Assembly (NCBI RefSeq): GCF_016808335.1
Contig: NC_053141.1
Coordinates: 5,696,711-5,760,710 of the forward strand
DNA: 64,000 bases
From: Panicum virgatum
Lineage: Eukaryota; Streptophyta; Magnoliopsida; Poales; Poaceae
Reading direction: 5' to 3'
Shown here: positions 29,121 through 41,371 of the stretch, piece after piece
How positions within the stretch are numbered: the stretch's first letter is position 1
How the letters are laid out: the number at the start of each line of letters is the position of its first letter
Translations under genes and position numbers: made by a program
The notes under the pieces: model-generated
Told to the model about the DNA's origin: nothing
Database searches by the model: none
What the model saw: only the letters and a program-made list of their open reading frames with translations

Positions 29121-31743
29121 ATGGTGGACATCACAGATACATCTGCAGTTAGTGATGATAACCAGATTCCTGTTCCTGAAGACAAGCTCAAAGAAGAACA
29201 AAAGAAGGAATGTGAAGAGCTAGTGGAGAAATTCAAGCGTGAATGCCTCAAGTCGTACAACATCAACAGATCTGGTGAGGTGATCAAGAAATTTAATCTC
29301 CATCTTTCCAGTCATTGACAGAGGCTCAATGTGAAAGCAAGATGATGGACGCAGTTGGCCAAGCTGTGGCACGAGCCTTTATCAAGAGTACAACAGTTAT
29401 GGGCAACACAGTGAACAATGCGGTGGTTAAAACTTTTGCTGAAGGCATGTTTCCAGGATGCATGGGTCCTTGCTACATATAGCCAGATCAGATACAGTAT
29501 GTCCCCTTGGAAGTGTCTATGGCAGCAGCCCTGTCGGCTCAAAATAGCCAGGCAAGAACAAGCAACAGTCAGGTACCGCCTCAGATTACTACTGCAGCAT
29601 CGGCGGTTACAGCAGATCCTATCTACTCAACCACGCCGCCGATTGCTAAAACTGTGCAAGATGGATCTGCGTCCGTGTTTCCTAAAGAATGGAATCCTAC
29701 TACTGGGTATGGCATTCATCCAGACTTCTTTTCTACGCCACCCAAGATGCGGTTTAATGTATCGGCTTCTCAGCCGATAGCCTCTCAGCCTAATCCATCG
29801 GCCGTTCAGCCGATGGGTGCACAGCAGGATACATCGGCAGCACAGCTGAATGCACAAGGCGTATGGAGTCCACAACAAATGGCACAAGCTAATGCATCGG
29901 TGCCACCACCGATGACCCCACAGTAGTGTCGTGCTATCCTGCTCCAACCCCAGTCTCCTTCGGAAGTTTTGCTGTCGCAATCTCCTCATCAGAAGGGAGT
30001 CAATTGGGTCTTTCATAATCAAGAGACTGGACAGATATGGTGTGTCAGTGTGCCATACATGGATACTACTAGGCAGCAGTCGGTTAGTCCATCAGTTCTG
30101 CAGCCGACGATGACTCAGCAGACACCCAATCGGATAGCCCATCAGACACATCAGATGCAATCGGCTGAACAGCCGATGTACCACGTAGCTCAACAAATTG
30201 CGATGATGACCAATGCAGCGAGTACGGCTTCTCCTCAGTAGATGCCAATAGTTGAACCGCAAGTTGATTGGAGCGCAAAGACAGCTGAAGTGATGAGAGA
30301 GCAGTTTGGCTAAGGCCGAAGCAACAGTCTGTTATGTACAAGACTCCCTATCCTCCGGCTTACAATTAGATTCCTCTCCCACACAAGTATAAGATGCCTG
30401 ACTTCACAAAGTTCTTGGGGCAGGGACAAGTCTCTACGATGGAACATGTTAACAGGTTCCTTCTACAGTTGGGAGAAGTGGGCAACCATGATGCACTCAG
30501 AGTCCGTTTATTCTCCTTGTCTTTATCTGGATCGGCCTTTGCTTGGTTCACCACTTTGCCGGCAAACTCCATATTATATTGGGCCGATCTAGAGAGACAA
30601 TTTCATCAGTTCTTTTTCTCTGGGATTACTGAGTTAAAGTTGATCGATTTGACCGGCTTGAGACAAAGAAACGATGAATCGGTTGCTGCTTTTATCCAAA
30701 GATTCAGAGATGTCAAGAATCGATGTTACAGTTTGGTTCTGTTCGATCAGCAGTTGGCCGATGAAGCATTTAATGTGCTCTTGCCACATATTAAAGATAA
30801 ATATGCATCGCAGGAGTTTGAGAGTATCAGCCAGATCGCGAGTCGGATGACAGGGGAGGTTCGATCTTACGAGTCCAAGAAACCGTTTCAGAAAAAGATA
30901 AACTATGTGGAGTATTCTGCTAATGATGAATCTGAAGAGGAGCAAGAAACGGTCGCATCGGCTGAGTGGATACAGAACAGCAAGAAGCCGGTGATGTGTC
31001 CGTTTGGGAAGAAAGAGCCTGAGTCATATGGGTTTGACATCACCAAAGCCGACAAGATCTTTGACTTATTATTATCGGAAGGGTTGATCAAGTTGAAACC
31101 ATATCACAAGATTCTATCGGAGGACGAACTCAAGAATATGAAGTACTGCAAGTGGCACAACGCCACATCGCATGATACAGAGTGCAAGGTCTTCCGACAG
31201 CAGATTCAGATGGCTTTCGAGCAAGGGAGGTTGAAATTTGAAACTCCCAAGAAGATGATGAAGATTGACGGGCATCCTTTCGCCACAAACATGGTTGATA
31301 TGGCTAGAGATGAAGGTTCTCCTCAAGCCAAGATTCTGACATCATCATCGGCCAAGAGATCTGGGGCTGTTGATCCTAAAGCGCCGATAGCGGCCGATGA
31401 GGTCAAAGGAAAGGGTCCGATGAAGGATGCTGGATGTTCATCGGCACCACGTAGACGTGTAACGTCTCAAATGCTATTGAACAAGTTTCAGCGTGATCAT
31501 GAAAGGTGGCAGCATAGAGAAGAAGAGGGACGACGCGAGCAAGATCATTGGAGGTGTCCTTTCTTCGTCTACTGCTGGGAAGAGGGGTTGACATTGCCAT
31601 CGGCATACGATTGTCCCAAATGCAATGGTCAAGGCAGCCAATCATATGAGGGACCACGTCATGAACCCTATCGACGTGAGCGCACTCCTGTGCATGATCG
31701 TCTAGGAAAAGGGGTATCAGTGCTTGATCGACTGGGGGGCAGG
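29121..31743 (+). pseudogene. Gypsy A gag (first part), broken by stops and by the Copia B insertion
   Basis: The start ATG at 29121 lies about 40 bp after the LTR. An N-terminal acidic part is frameshifted near 29315, with stops near 29482, 29924, 30239 and 30313; this stretch is Gln/Ser/Pro-rich with repeated SAQPM-like units. The main gag frame 30394-31743 has the retrotransposon gag core (LFSLSLSGSAFAWFTTLP, FIQRFRDVKNRCYSLVLF) and a later YCKWHNATSHDTECKVF metal-binding-like motif. The frame runs in phase across the Copia B insertion and resumes at 55587. Confidence 0.75.
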
Positions 31744-32847
31744 TGTAGGAATATGGGGTAGCAAAAAGAAAAATTTTCTACCGCATAAACCAGGATTACT
31801 GCAGTTATTGATCACGGGATTATCACTAGATGCGTGGTTGCGGAACTTCTGTAGCGCATCGGTGTAGTGCAGATGGAAGCCGGCAGTGCAGATGGAAGCC
31901 GGCAGTGTAGTTGCGTGAATCACCTCACGAACGGCTCTTTCTTGTGCAGCAAGCGCAACACCTCCATGAAGTCCACACATACGGGAAAAAGCACCGCAAT
32001 CCGGACTGCTAGGTCCGCGAGGGCGACCTAGGGCTTGGCACACAGGAGGGGTGGCCAGAAAAGGGGGCAGCTACTGTAGTATGTACTATTCACGCGCGTG
32101 AACAGTAGCTAGGGTTTTTTAGGTGCCCCCTTCTGTTTATATAGCCCCTTAGGTGGGCTGCCTTGGGCCCCACCTTGGGCATCCCCTTTTGGGCCTAAAA
32201 GGCCCATTAGTGCACCTAAGCCCAGTCTAATTCGTATCTCATCCTTATCAGGCTTATTTCCCTTAAGTGTGTGACCCTATGGGCTCACATGCGAATAGAC
32301 ATGGCCCAAGTACTCATACTCGGCCCAATAGTAGACAGTGGCCTCTAGCAAGACATGTCAACTCCTATACGCACACAAAGATCATATCAGACGAGCTGCC
32401 ACAATATCATATACATGCTGTTCCCTTTGCCTCACGATATTTGGTCTTGCTTGAAGCCGACCACTCTTTCTCGATCCTATGATTCAGAATCCTTGGTTAA
32501 CTCTTAACCCTAGCATGGCCATGCATTTCTTGATCTGAATCACTCGAGGGGCCCAGAGATATCTCTCTCTTGTAGAGAGGGGCAAATCCCATCTTGACCG
32601 ACTATGTCTCACAACATGCTTCTTGACAGATCCGAAAACCACCTTTATAACTACCCAGTTACGGTGCAGCGTTTGATGGCTCCTAAGTAAGTCGGTTCAC
32701 ATATTGAGTACATACGACGATCTCAGGTCTTAGGACACAGCGTACATATTGTGTAATGAGAAGTCATCATCTCGTGTTGGGTCAGTTCAATCTCATGTCT
32801 TACATAAGCCCACATTATTAGTTTGACATCCCCATGTCCATGACTTG
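31744..32847 (-). repeat. Copia B 3' LTR, distal part (left of Gypsy E)
   Basis: Matches 54276-55372 closely from TGTAGGAATATGGGGTAGC to CATGTCCATGACTTG. It has an extra small duplication (GCAGATGGAAGCCGGCAGT twice near 31870-31905) absent from the other LTR. A minus-strand TATA (TATATAAACAG) lies near 32135. Confidence 0.85.
32843..32847. repeat. Target-site duplication ACTTG (left)
   Basis: Repeated at 48957-48961, and present once in the intact Copia B LTR at about 55367, proving the Gypsy E insertion point. Confidence 0.9.
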
Positions 32848-34265
32848 TGTCGGGTACCACGATTAGGGGCACTCTAATCAGGGTACTAAGATCGCTTTAA
32901 AACGCAAACACCTGTTAAGGCAGTTGGGCTCATAAAGGCCCACGGCCTGCTTCCCATCCAGAAGAAAGGAAAGGACTCAAAGAAGCCCAGCATGCGGCCT
33001 ATTCGCATCCCCCTCGAACCCGCGGAATGATCTTCGCCTCGCTCGAGGGTCCCTCTAGGGCCCGCTGGACGAACTCCGCCTCGCTCGAGGGCTCCCCCCG
33101 GGGACTCTCGACCGCGCGACACATCCCCGCCTCGCTCGAGGGTAGCGGATCTACCCTCGAGCGGGTGACTCATCTCCGCCTCGCTCGAGGCCATCTCTCG
33201 GCACAAGGGACAAACGGCCCCGCCGCCCAACCGCTCGCCGTACAAAGGCGTTAAATGCCAGCCACTCCACCACGACACCTGGGACAGGCGGCGTCGGGCC
33301 GCCATTCCCACAGTGGATGTGACCGGGGTCCCATCCGCTGACTCCGGTCACCGCTCCGCCATCCTGGTTGCTGTAGCAACACTGTGGGACATGCGACGCG
33401 GGACAAGACACCTCGGCACTGCTCCCGTTACTGTTCTGCCGACACCGACCATCCGGACTCGCCTCCCGCTGGGGAAGGGGTCCGGCGACGTCACGTGTCC
33501 TTTAGGGATGGGCGCTCGGCGCGCACGTACGGAGTCCCCCGGACCTCCTAGTGTGCACGCCCGCACTCCAACTAGGGGGTCCGGGGGCACCGCGCGTGCC
33601 GCTACCGCTACCACTGGTGCATGCAGGACCCTAATCCGCGGGGCCCACCGAATGGCACCGCGCCGTATATGGAAGACCATGCACCAGCAACGACTACGCC
33701 GCCTGCAGAAGCTGGCAAGACGACCGACACGATCTTCGCAGGACCAAGGACGATATCCAGGATGACTGCCACGCACGCCGCCTTCCCACAGTGTACTTCA
33801 TACAGTATCCGACCACTGTGCCCCGCGATTCGGGGGAAAACGACTACTTCTATGCCCTCACTCATGTGCGCTGCCCCTCCTTGTGACTATAAAAGGAGGA
33901 GGTAGGCTTCCTTTAGACGGGCTGGACGCTGGACGCTGGACGCGGGACGCTGGACTCTGGACTCTGGCTTCCCTCTCAGAGAACTCTCAGCACTACCGAG
34001 CACTCATCTCAATCGGCTCCACTTCTAAGCAGAGACTTGGGAGCTTCTCTCCCTCTCTCGCCTTGCTTGTACCCCCTACTACAAGCACTCCGGGTGCAAG
34101 ATAATACAGTGCCCTCGCACACCCCCTTTGCTGGACGTACGGCCCCGCGGCCGGAACCAGGATAAACCGTGCGTTACTGTGTTGCCTCTTGCATCATCAT
34201 CTGGGACGTGGAAACACACAGCATTTACTAGTTGGGATCCGGGCCCCCGGGTCGGGACACCGACA
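32848..34265 (+). repeat. Gypsy E 5' LTR
   Basis: TGTCGGGTACCACG...ACACCGACA, 1418 bp, with TATA box CTATAAAAGG at 33887-33896. The part at 33000-33200 repeats GCCTCGCTCGAGGG several times. In the first 250 aligned bases I counted about 11 differences from the 3' LTR, mostly transitions. Confidence 0.9.
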
Positions 34266-34266
34266 G

Positions 34267-34285
34267 TTGGCGCGCCAAGTAGGGG
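34267..34285 (+). promoter_or_regulatory. Gypsy E primer-binding site
   Basis: TTGGCGCGCCAAGTAGGGG directly follows the 5' LTR. The TGGCGCGCC form is usual for plant Gypsy elements; the matching tRNA was not determined. Confidence 0.65.
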
Positions 34286-34588
34286 TGGCTGCGTGACATT
34301 TTCTCTCTTTTTCCCATTTAATCTCCAGGGATGGCGTGCGGACCCAACCGATACCCCATGGGTGTTTCGGATCCGCTTCCAGCAGGACGCGTAATCTCGT
34401 TCGGGAGTCTCGAGTTCAAAGCAATCGGCAACGGTTACCTCATGCAGCTCCTCTCCCCGGGACGCGACCCCGCCACCTCTACTTCACCAGCCCAGCGCAA
34501 CAGGCGCTCGGGTCAGCGTTCGTGACGAGCACGCGCGGAGCGGCGCCGTGCGGCACGCCACAGCTCCCCCGCGTAGGTCGAGGCTGGC

Positions 34589-36990
34589 ATGTCGCAACTC
34601 GGCATCATGACCGACGAGGCCGCCGCCTCATCATTACATGCTTCAGCGTCATCTTCGCCGGCATCGTCACCTGCTGCGGTACCAGTGCCACCCAGGGGGG
34701 GCTCGACCTTGGCGTCGCCCTTCCCCTTCGGGATGCGCAACGCTGCCGCCCACACCTCGTCAACCATCACTAACTTCATCGAGCATGAGGATCTGCCGGG
34801 TCATCATCTCCTGTCAGTCTGGAGCCTCATCGCGTCGCCTCCTGACGAAATCCTACCCCGAGACGGCCAATTCGATCGCCGATGACATCGACTTCTTCAT
34901 GAATAACTTCACGGCCGAGGAGGCCGAGGACTACTCCGGGGTTCGCGACCCCGACGCTCTTCGCTCGTTCCAGCTGGCGATGGCTTACTGCCTCACCTGT
35001 TCTGAAGACTCTAGCGAGGGGGATTTCGATCCTTCCCGGGAGTGCTTCATGGCGGACCTTGCGGACGAGCAGAACAACAACGTCCCAAGCAACGACGAGG
35101 ACGGCGGGGCGGACGCGCGGGCAAAGCAACCGGTGGTCCCGCCTGCAGCCCCTTCCTCGTCAAGCTCGGCGGCGCGACAGGCTCAGCTGGCGCAGCTCAA
35201 TGAGCTTCAAGCCAAGCTCGACGAGCAGCGCCAACAAACCCAGGAGCTGCGCGCTGCACTCGAGCAGCAGTGTACCGCGCGTGGTGCACACGCCCAGGCG
35301 GCGGGACGTGTTTCCCGGGAGCGCATCCTGGCCGACGACAATGTCGACAAATCTCCGGAACTGCAAACGGCCGGCGAAAAGCTCGTCGTTGCGGCCTATC
35401 TACTTCAAGCTATGCCGGAGCCATCGACGCCTTCGGGCCGCAACCTGCGCCGCGAGGCACAGGAGATCATCGAGCAAGCTGCCGTGCAGCACGCCGAGAG
35501 TTCTGCATCTCGTATACGTTCGAGGGCCCCGGAGCAGCCTGGTGGGACTGCACCCCAGGACCGCGAGGTTTCTATGCACACACCACCAGCAGGGAGGGGC
35601 AAGGCAGCCGTAGCGCCCGACGCGAAGGCACCCTCGGTGCACAAGCGCATCGGAAGAGTTCCCGTAAGGGAGCGAATCCGTGACACTCGCGGGTACGCTG
35701 GTGACGGCGACGCCCGCAACGTCATCGACGGCAGGAGGTACACCCCTCGACGGGGTGGATGCTTCGACCCCGAGCACGACAGGAGTGAGTCCCCGGAGCC
35801 TCCGGGCACCCGGGTGTTCATCGAGAGATTCGAACAACATCTTTTCCCCCGCGATTTCGACAACCCAACACCCTCATCAAGTACTCGGGCGAGACCGATC
35901 CCGCAGTCTGGCTCAACGACTACCGCCTAGCGTGCCTGCTAGGCGGCGCGACGGAGGACACGGTCATCATCCGCAACCTTCCTCTTCATCTTGCTGACGC
36001 CACACGAACATGGCTCGAGCATCTGCCCGCGGACCAGATCCACAACTGGGCCGACTTAGTCCACATCTTCGTTGGCAATTTCCAGGGCACGTACGTGCGC
36101 CCAGGGAATTCCTGGGATCTCAAAGGGTGTCGCCAGAAGCCCCACGAGTCCCTGCGCGACTACGTGCGATGCTTCTCCAAGCAGTGCACCGAGCTCCCTA
36201 GCGTCACCCACGTCGAGGTCATCAATGCTTTCCTCGAGGGTACAACGTGCAGGAACCTGGTGCACGAGCTTGCGAGAAGCCGACCCGTCAGCACCAATGA
36301 GTTGTTCGACGCTGCCACCAACTACGCCGCCGGCGAGGAGGCTGTTGGTGCCATCTTCGATGACAAATCGAGCAAGCGCATGGACGAGGTGCCCGCGGAG
36401 GGCGGCAGCGTCAAGACCAACGCCCCCGCCAAGAAACTGAAGCGGGGGAGGAAGGGAAAGAAGTCGGTCCCACCGAACCAGCTCGGGTCGGGGCAGGCAG
36501 AGGACTCCGAGGAGGCCTTCGCTGCCGCCCCGGACCGCAAAGGGCCTCGAGGCCCCCCTCGAGGTGGCGGTGGCCAATTCGACGACATGCTCAAGAAGCC
36601 GTGCCCTTACCACAAGGGCCTGGTCAATCATACCCTCGAGCAGTGCGAAATGCTCAAGAAATACTACAACCGCATCGCGCATCACGACGAAGACAAGAAG
36701 AAGGATGCTGGCGACAAAGGTGGAGATGACGAGTTCCCCACGGTGGAGAACGCCTTCTTCATCTTTGGAGGAGCAACGACGAATATGACTTCTCGGCAGC
36801 GCAAGCATGAGCGCCACGAAGTCTTTTCCGTCACCAAAGCCACGCCATCCTACCTCGACTGGTCGAAGGATACCATCACCTTCGGCCGCGAGGACCACCC
36901 CGACTACGTCCCGCATCCGGGACGGTATCCGCTCGTTGTCGACCCCATCATCGGCAACACCCGCTTCTCCAAGGTGCTCTGGACGGAGGC
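34589..36990 (+). pseudogene. Gypsy E gag, two frameshifts
   Basis: Gag forms the particle and binds the RNA. ATG at 34589 (MSQLGIMTDEAA) opens a frame that must shift near 34860 (into ADDIDFFMNNFTAEEAEDY) and again near 35880 (into TLIKYSGETDPAVWLNDYRL). The gag core follows with LHLADATRTWLEHLPADQI, FVGNFQGTYVRPGNSWDL and YVRCFSKQCTELP. A basic KKLKRGRKGKK stretch and a CPYHKGLVNHTLEQC motif (about 36601-36645) lie downstream. A coiled-coil, Gln-rich segment lies at about 35160-35270. The domain order matches Tat gag proteins; the shifts make it non-functional as read. Confidence 0.78.
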
Positions 36991-37545
36991 AGCAGCCTCA
37001 ACATCATGTACGCCCCCACCTTGGAGCTCATGGGGATCGGACTGGACAAGCTTCACCCCAGCAAGTCGCCATTCCACGGCGTCGCGCCGGGGAAGCGAGT
37101 CCAACCCCTCGGCCAGATCGACCTGCCTGTGTGCTTCGGCACAGCAGCCAACTTCCGCAAGGAGGTACTCACTTTCGAGGTGGTGGGGTTTCGAGGGTCC
37201 TATCATGCCATCCTTGGTCGTCCTTGCTATGCCAAGTTTATGGCCGTCCCCAACTACACCTACCTCAAGCTCAAGATGCCGGGTCCAAAGGGCATCATCA
37301 CCATCGGCACTTCGTTCGAGCACGCCTACGAGTGCGACGTCGAGTGTGTTGAGCACGCGGAAGCTCAAGCGGAGAACGAGGCCCTCGCAGCCACCCTCGA
37401 CAAAATGGCAAGCGAGGCCTTGGACTCCATGCACCGACACGCCGGTAGCTTCGAACCCGCCGAGGGTATCAAGAAGGTGCCCCTCGATCCAAGCCACTCC
37501 GATGACAAGGCGTTGCAGATCAGCGCCACCCTCGACGACAAATAG
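36980..37545 (+). pseudogene. Gypsy E aspartic protease, frameshifted at the active site
   Basis: The retropepsin motif LDGGSSLNIMYA (about 36979-37014) sits in a different frame from the preceding gag; the frame change lies within a few bases of the catalytic Asp. Downstream FRGSYHAILGRPCYAKFMAV is the conserved second half. The frame ends in TAG at 37543-37545, immediately before the RT frame. Confidence 0.72.
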
Positions 37546-40500
37546 GAAGTGGTGCTCGTCGATTTCCTCTGCGCCAACGCAGACACCTTTGCGTGGAGCC
37601 CCTCGGACATGCCTAGCATACCGAGGGAGGTCGCCGAGCACTCCCTTGATGTCCGACCCAACTCCAAGCCGGTGAAGCAGCGCCTACGACGCTTCGACGA
37701 GCTCAAGCGCTGGGCGATCGGCGAGGAGTTGCAGAAACTTCTGGCGGCCGGATTCTTCAAAGAGGTATTCCATCCCGAGTGGCTAGCTAATCCAGTATTA
37801 GTGAAGAAAAAAAGTGGGAACTGGAGGATGTGTGTAGATTACACTAGTTTAAATAAGACATGTCCGAAGGTTCCCTTCCCCTTGCCACGAATTGATCAGA
37901 TTGTAGATACTACTGCGGGATGTGAACTCCTATCCTTTCTTGATGCCTATTCTGGTTACCACCAAATCAAGATGAAAGAGTCCGACCAGCTCGCGACTTC
38001 TTTTATCACACCCTTCGGCATGTACTGCTACGTCACGATGCCCTTTGGCCTCAGAAATGCCGGAGCCACATACAAGCAGTGTATGCTCCACGTTTTCGGA
38101 GACCATCTCGGGCGTAGCGTAGAGGCATATGTCGACGACATCGTTGTAAAATCCAGGAAGGTGGACGACCTAGTTGCCGATCTCAGGATCGCACTCGATT
38201 GCCTGCGGGCCAAAAGGGTAAAACTTAACCCCGAGAAGTGCGTGTTCAGGGTGCCTCGAGGCATGCTCTTGGGCTTCATTGTCTCCCAACGGGGCATCAA
38301 ACCCAACCACGACAAAGTCTCGGCCATCACTCAGATGGGGCCGATCCGAGACCTAAAGGGGGTACAGAGGGTCATGGGATGCCTAGCGTCCCTTAGCCGG
38401 TTCATCTCGCATCTCGGCGAGAAAGGCTTACCCCTGTATCGACTCTTGAGGAAAACCGAGCACTTCACGTGGACCCCCGAAGCCCAAGAAGCCCTCGAAA
38501 GGCTGAAGGCATCGCTCACTCGTGCCCCCATTCTCACACCACCTCCGGGCGGCGAGCCCCTCTATCTGTACGTAGCTGCGACGACCCAAGTGGTCAGCGC
38601 GGTGATCGTGGTCGAAAGACAAGAGGAGGGTTTCGCTCTGCCCATCCAACGGCCGGTGTACTACATCAGCGAGGTGTTGTCTGAAACTAAGACACGATAT
38701 TCGCAGATTCAAAAGCTGCTCTACGCAGTGGTTTTGGCTCGGTGCAAGCTGCGCCACTACTTCGAGGCCCATCCCGTCACCGTGGTCTCGTCTTTCCCTT
38801 TGGGAGAGATAGCCCACAACCGGGAAGCCGAGGGTAGAATTGCCAAATGGTCTGTGGAGCTGATGGGAGAAACACTCACCTACGCCCCCGCAAGGCGATC
38901 AAGTCCCAAATTTTGGCCGACTTCGTGGCTGAGTGGACGGACACTTAGCTACCTCCACCGCAAATCCAGGGCGAATGCTGGACAGTGTACTTCGATGGAT
39001 CGGTGATGAAAACCAGCACTGGAGCCGGCCTACTCTTCATCTCACCCCTCGGGGAACACATGCGGTACGTGATACGTTTGCATTTCCCCGCCTCTAACAA
39101 CATGGCAGAGTACGAGGCCCTCCTCAGTGGCCTCCGCATCGCCATCGAGCTTGGCATCAAACGCCTCGACGCGCGCGGCGACTCTCAACTTGTCGTCGAC
39201 CAAGTCATGAAGGAGTCTAGCTGCCACGACCCGAAGATGGAGGCGTACTGCAATGCAGTGCGCCGCATCGAAGACATGTTCGACGGCCTAGAGCTCAATC
39301 ATGTCCCGCGCAAGTACAACGAGGACGCCGATGAATTAGCCAAGATCACTTCGGGGCGGACCATTGTCCCCCCGAACGTCTTCACTCGCGACATCACCAA
39401 GCCCTCCATCGAGTTCAAGGATCCGACGGAGCCAGGCCCCTCGTCCGCTGGGCCCTTCGACAGGAACCCCCGGCGGACGAGGTCAAGCCCATGGACATTG
39501 ACTTCGGGACCACCTCCGCGGACGAGGTCGAGGCAATGGAAGTTGACGAGGCCCCCACTTCGCGAGACTGGCGCGTCCAGTACCTTGACTGGATGATTCG
39601 AGGGGTCCTACCCACGAACTGTGCTCAGGCGCGGCACCTCACCAGGCGGGCCAAGTCCTTCGCTCTAATCGACATCGAGCTACACAAGCGCAGTCCCTCG
39701 GGTGTCCTGCAATGATGCATCCCCATCCCCGAGGGCAAGGAGCTGATCCGCGACATCCATGCCGGCGTCTGCGGCCATCACGCCGCGCCGCGCACCCTCG
39801 TGGGTAACGCGTTCCGACAAGGATTTTATTGGCCCTCCGCGGTCGCCGATGCCACCGACGTTGTGCGGACCTGCGAGGGCTGCCAGTTCTATGCTCGAAA
39901 AACACACCTCCCGGCCCATGCTCTGCAGACCATCCCCATCACGTGGCCGTTCGCCGTGTGGGGACTAGACCTTGTCGGTCCGCTGAAGAAGGCGCCCGGG
40001 GGCTACACCCACTTGCTGGTGGCGGTCGACAAATTCTCCAAGTGGATCGAGGCTCGGCCCATCGGCAAGATTAAATCCGAGCAAGCAGTCCAATTCTTCA
40101 CCGACATCGTCTTCAGGTTCGGGGTCCCAAACTCGATCATCACCGACAATGGCACCCAGTTCACAGGCAAGAAGTTCTTGACGTCCTGCGACAGCTTCCA
40201 CATACGTGTGGACTAGTCGGCTGTGGCACACCCACAGACGAACGGGCAAGTGGAGCGTGCCAATGGCATGATCCTCCAAGGACTGAAGCCAAGGATCTTC
40301 AACAAGTTGAACAAATTTGGCCGGAGGTGGCTCACCGAGCTACCCTCGGTCATCTGGAGCCTGAGGATGACCCCAAGCAGAGCCACGGGCTTTTCCCCGT
40401 TCTTCGTCATCTATGGCGCCGAGGCCATCCTCCCCACTGACTTGGAGTACGGGTCGCCAAGGCTCAAGGCATACAAAGAGCAACAAAACCAGCGAGCTCG

Positions 40501-40804
40501 CGAGGACTCGCTGGACCAAGTAGATGAGGCTCGAGACGTGGCGCTCCTCCACTCTGCGCGTTACCAGCAGTCCTTAGGAAGATATCAAGCGCAGAGGGTC
40601 CGGCGCCGAGACCTCAACGAAGGGGACTTGGTGCTGAGGCTTCGACAGGACAGCAGGGGCCGCCACAAGCTCTCACCTCCATGGGAAGGACCGTACATAA
40701 TCGCCAAGGTGCTCAAACCTGGCACGTACAAGCTGGCAAATGAAAATGGTGAAGTCCTCACCAACGCTTGGAACATACAACAGCTACGTCGCTTCTATCC
40801 CTAG
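37546..40804 (+). pseudogene. Gypsy E RT, RNase H, second RNase H and integrase
   Basis: RT-RNH frame 37546 to about 38925: NWRMCVDYTSLNKTCPK, FLDAYSGYHQIKM, the catalytic YVDD (AYVDDIVVKSR, about 38128) and LGFIVSQRGI, then the RNH part LYLYVAATTQVVSAVIV. A frameshift near 38925 leads to the second RNase H (MYFDGSVMKTSTGAGLL, MAEYEALLSGLRIAIELGI, RGDSQLVVDQV). TGA at about 39714-39716, then the integrase: zinc finger HAGVCGHHAAPRT and CEGCQFYARKTH, catalytic Asp in WGLDLVGP, Asp in IITDNGTQF and Glu in [12 protein letters not shown] near 40215 breaks the core. The C-terminus ends LRRFYP at 40803. Key catalytic residues are retained in every domain despite the breaks. Confidence 0.88.
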
Positions 40805-41371
40805 CGTTTCAAGCTATTCGTACATCGTTTGTTCTCACAGTTTAATTTTTCCAAAAAAGTAAAGAAGTACGCTTTACTTGTCTATTTTTGGGAACCATCC
40901 GGGCCCTCGAAGGCTAGGATGCACGCTAACACTGAGGTACGCTCGGCTTTACCCTCGGCAAAGCCGAGCCTCCCTCGGGGGCTACTACGGGGGGAACCCC
41001 TGAACATCCCCAAAAAGTTGCCAATGTTTTTCGAAATATTTCCGTCTCGACCCTAAGCTTCTCGTATCCTTGGAAAAAACGGACGCGAGGCGTAAGCAGC
41101 CACGGTACGGGGCCGGCCGAGTCGTGGGGCCGCCTACGCCTCCGGGATACGGCACCCCCCTCACCACCCTACGCCTACGTTGCTTATGAACGCAAACTTC
41201 CTCACAGATATTTATCTAAGTCGCATACGAAGAACACGGAAATAAAGTAAAGAAACATAGGCTCGAACGCACAAGGCCTCGACGGGCCACACATTCAAAT
41301 TACAAAATAAAATCTCTTATATTCATAGGATGCGATTACAAAGCGCGACTATGATTTAAACACTAATCTAT

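Noticed and set aside
33027..33765. Open frames inside the Gypsy E LTRs as genes
   Set aside because: They lie within both LTRs, change between copies and contain the promoter; GC-rich chance frames.
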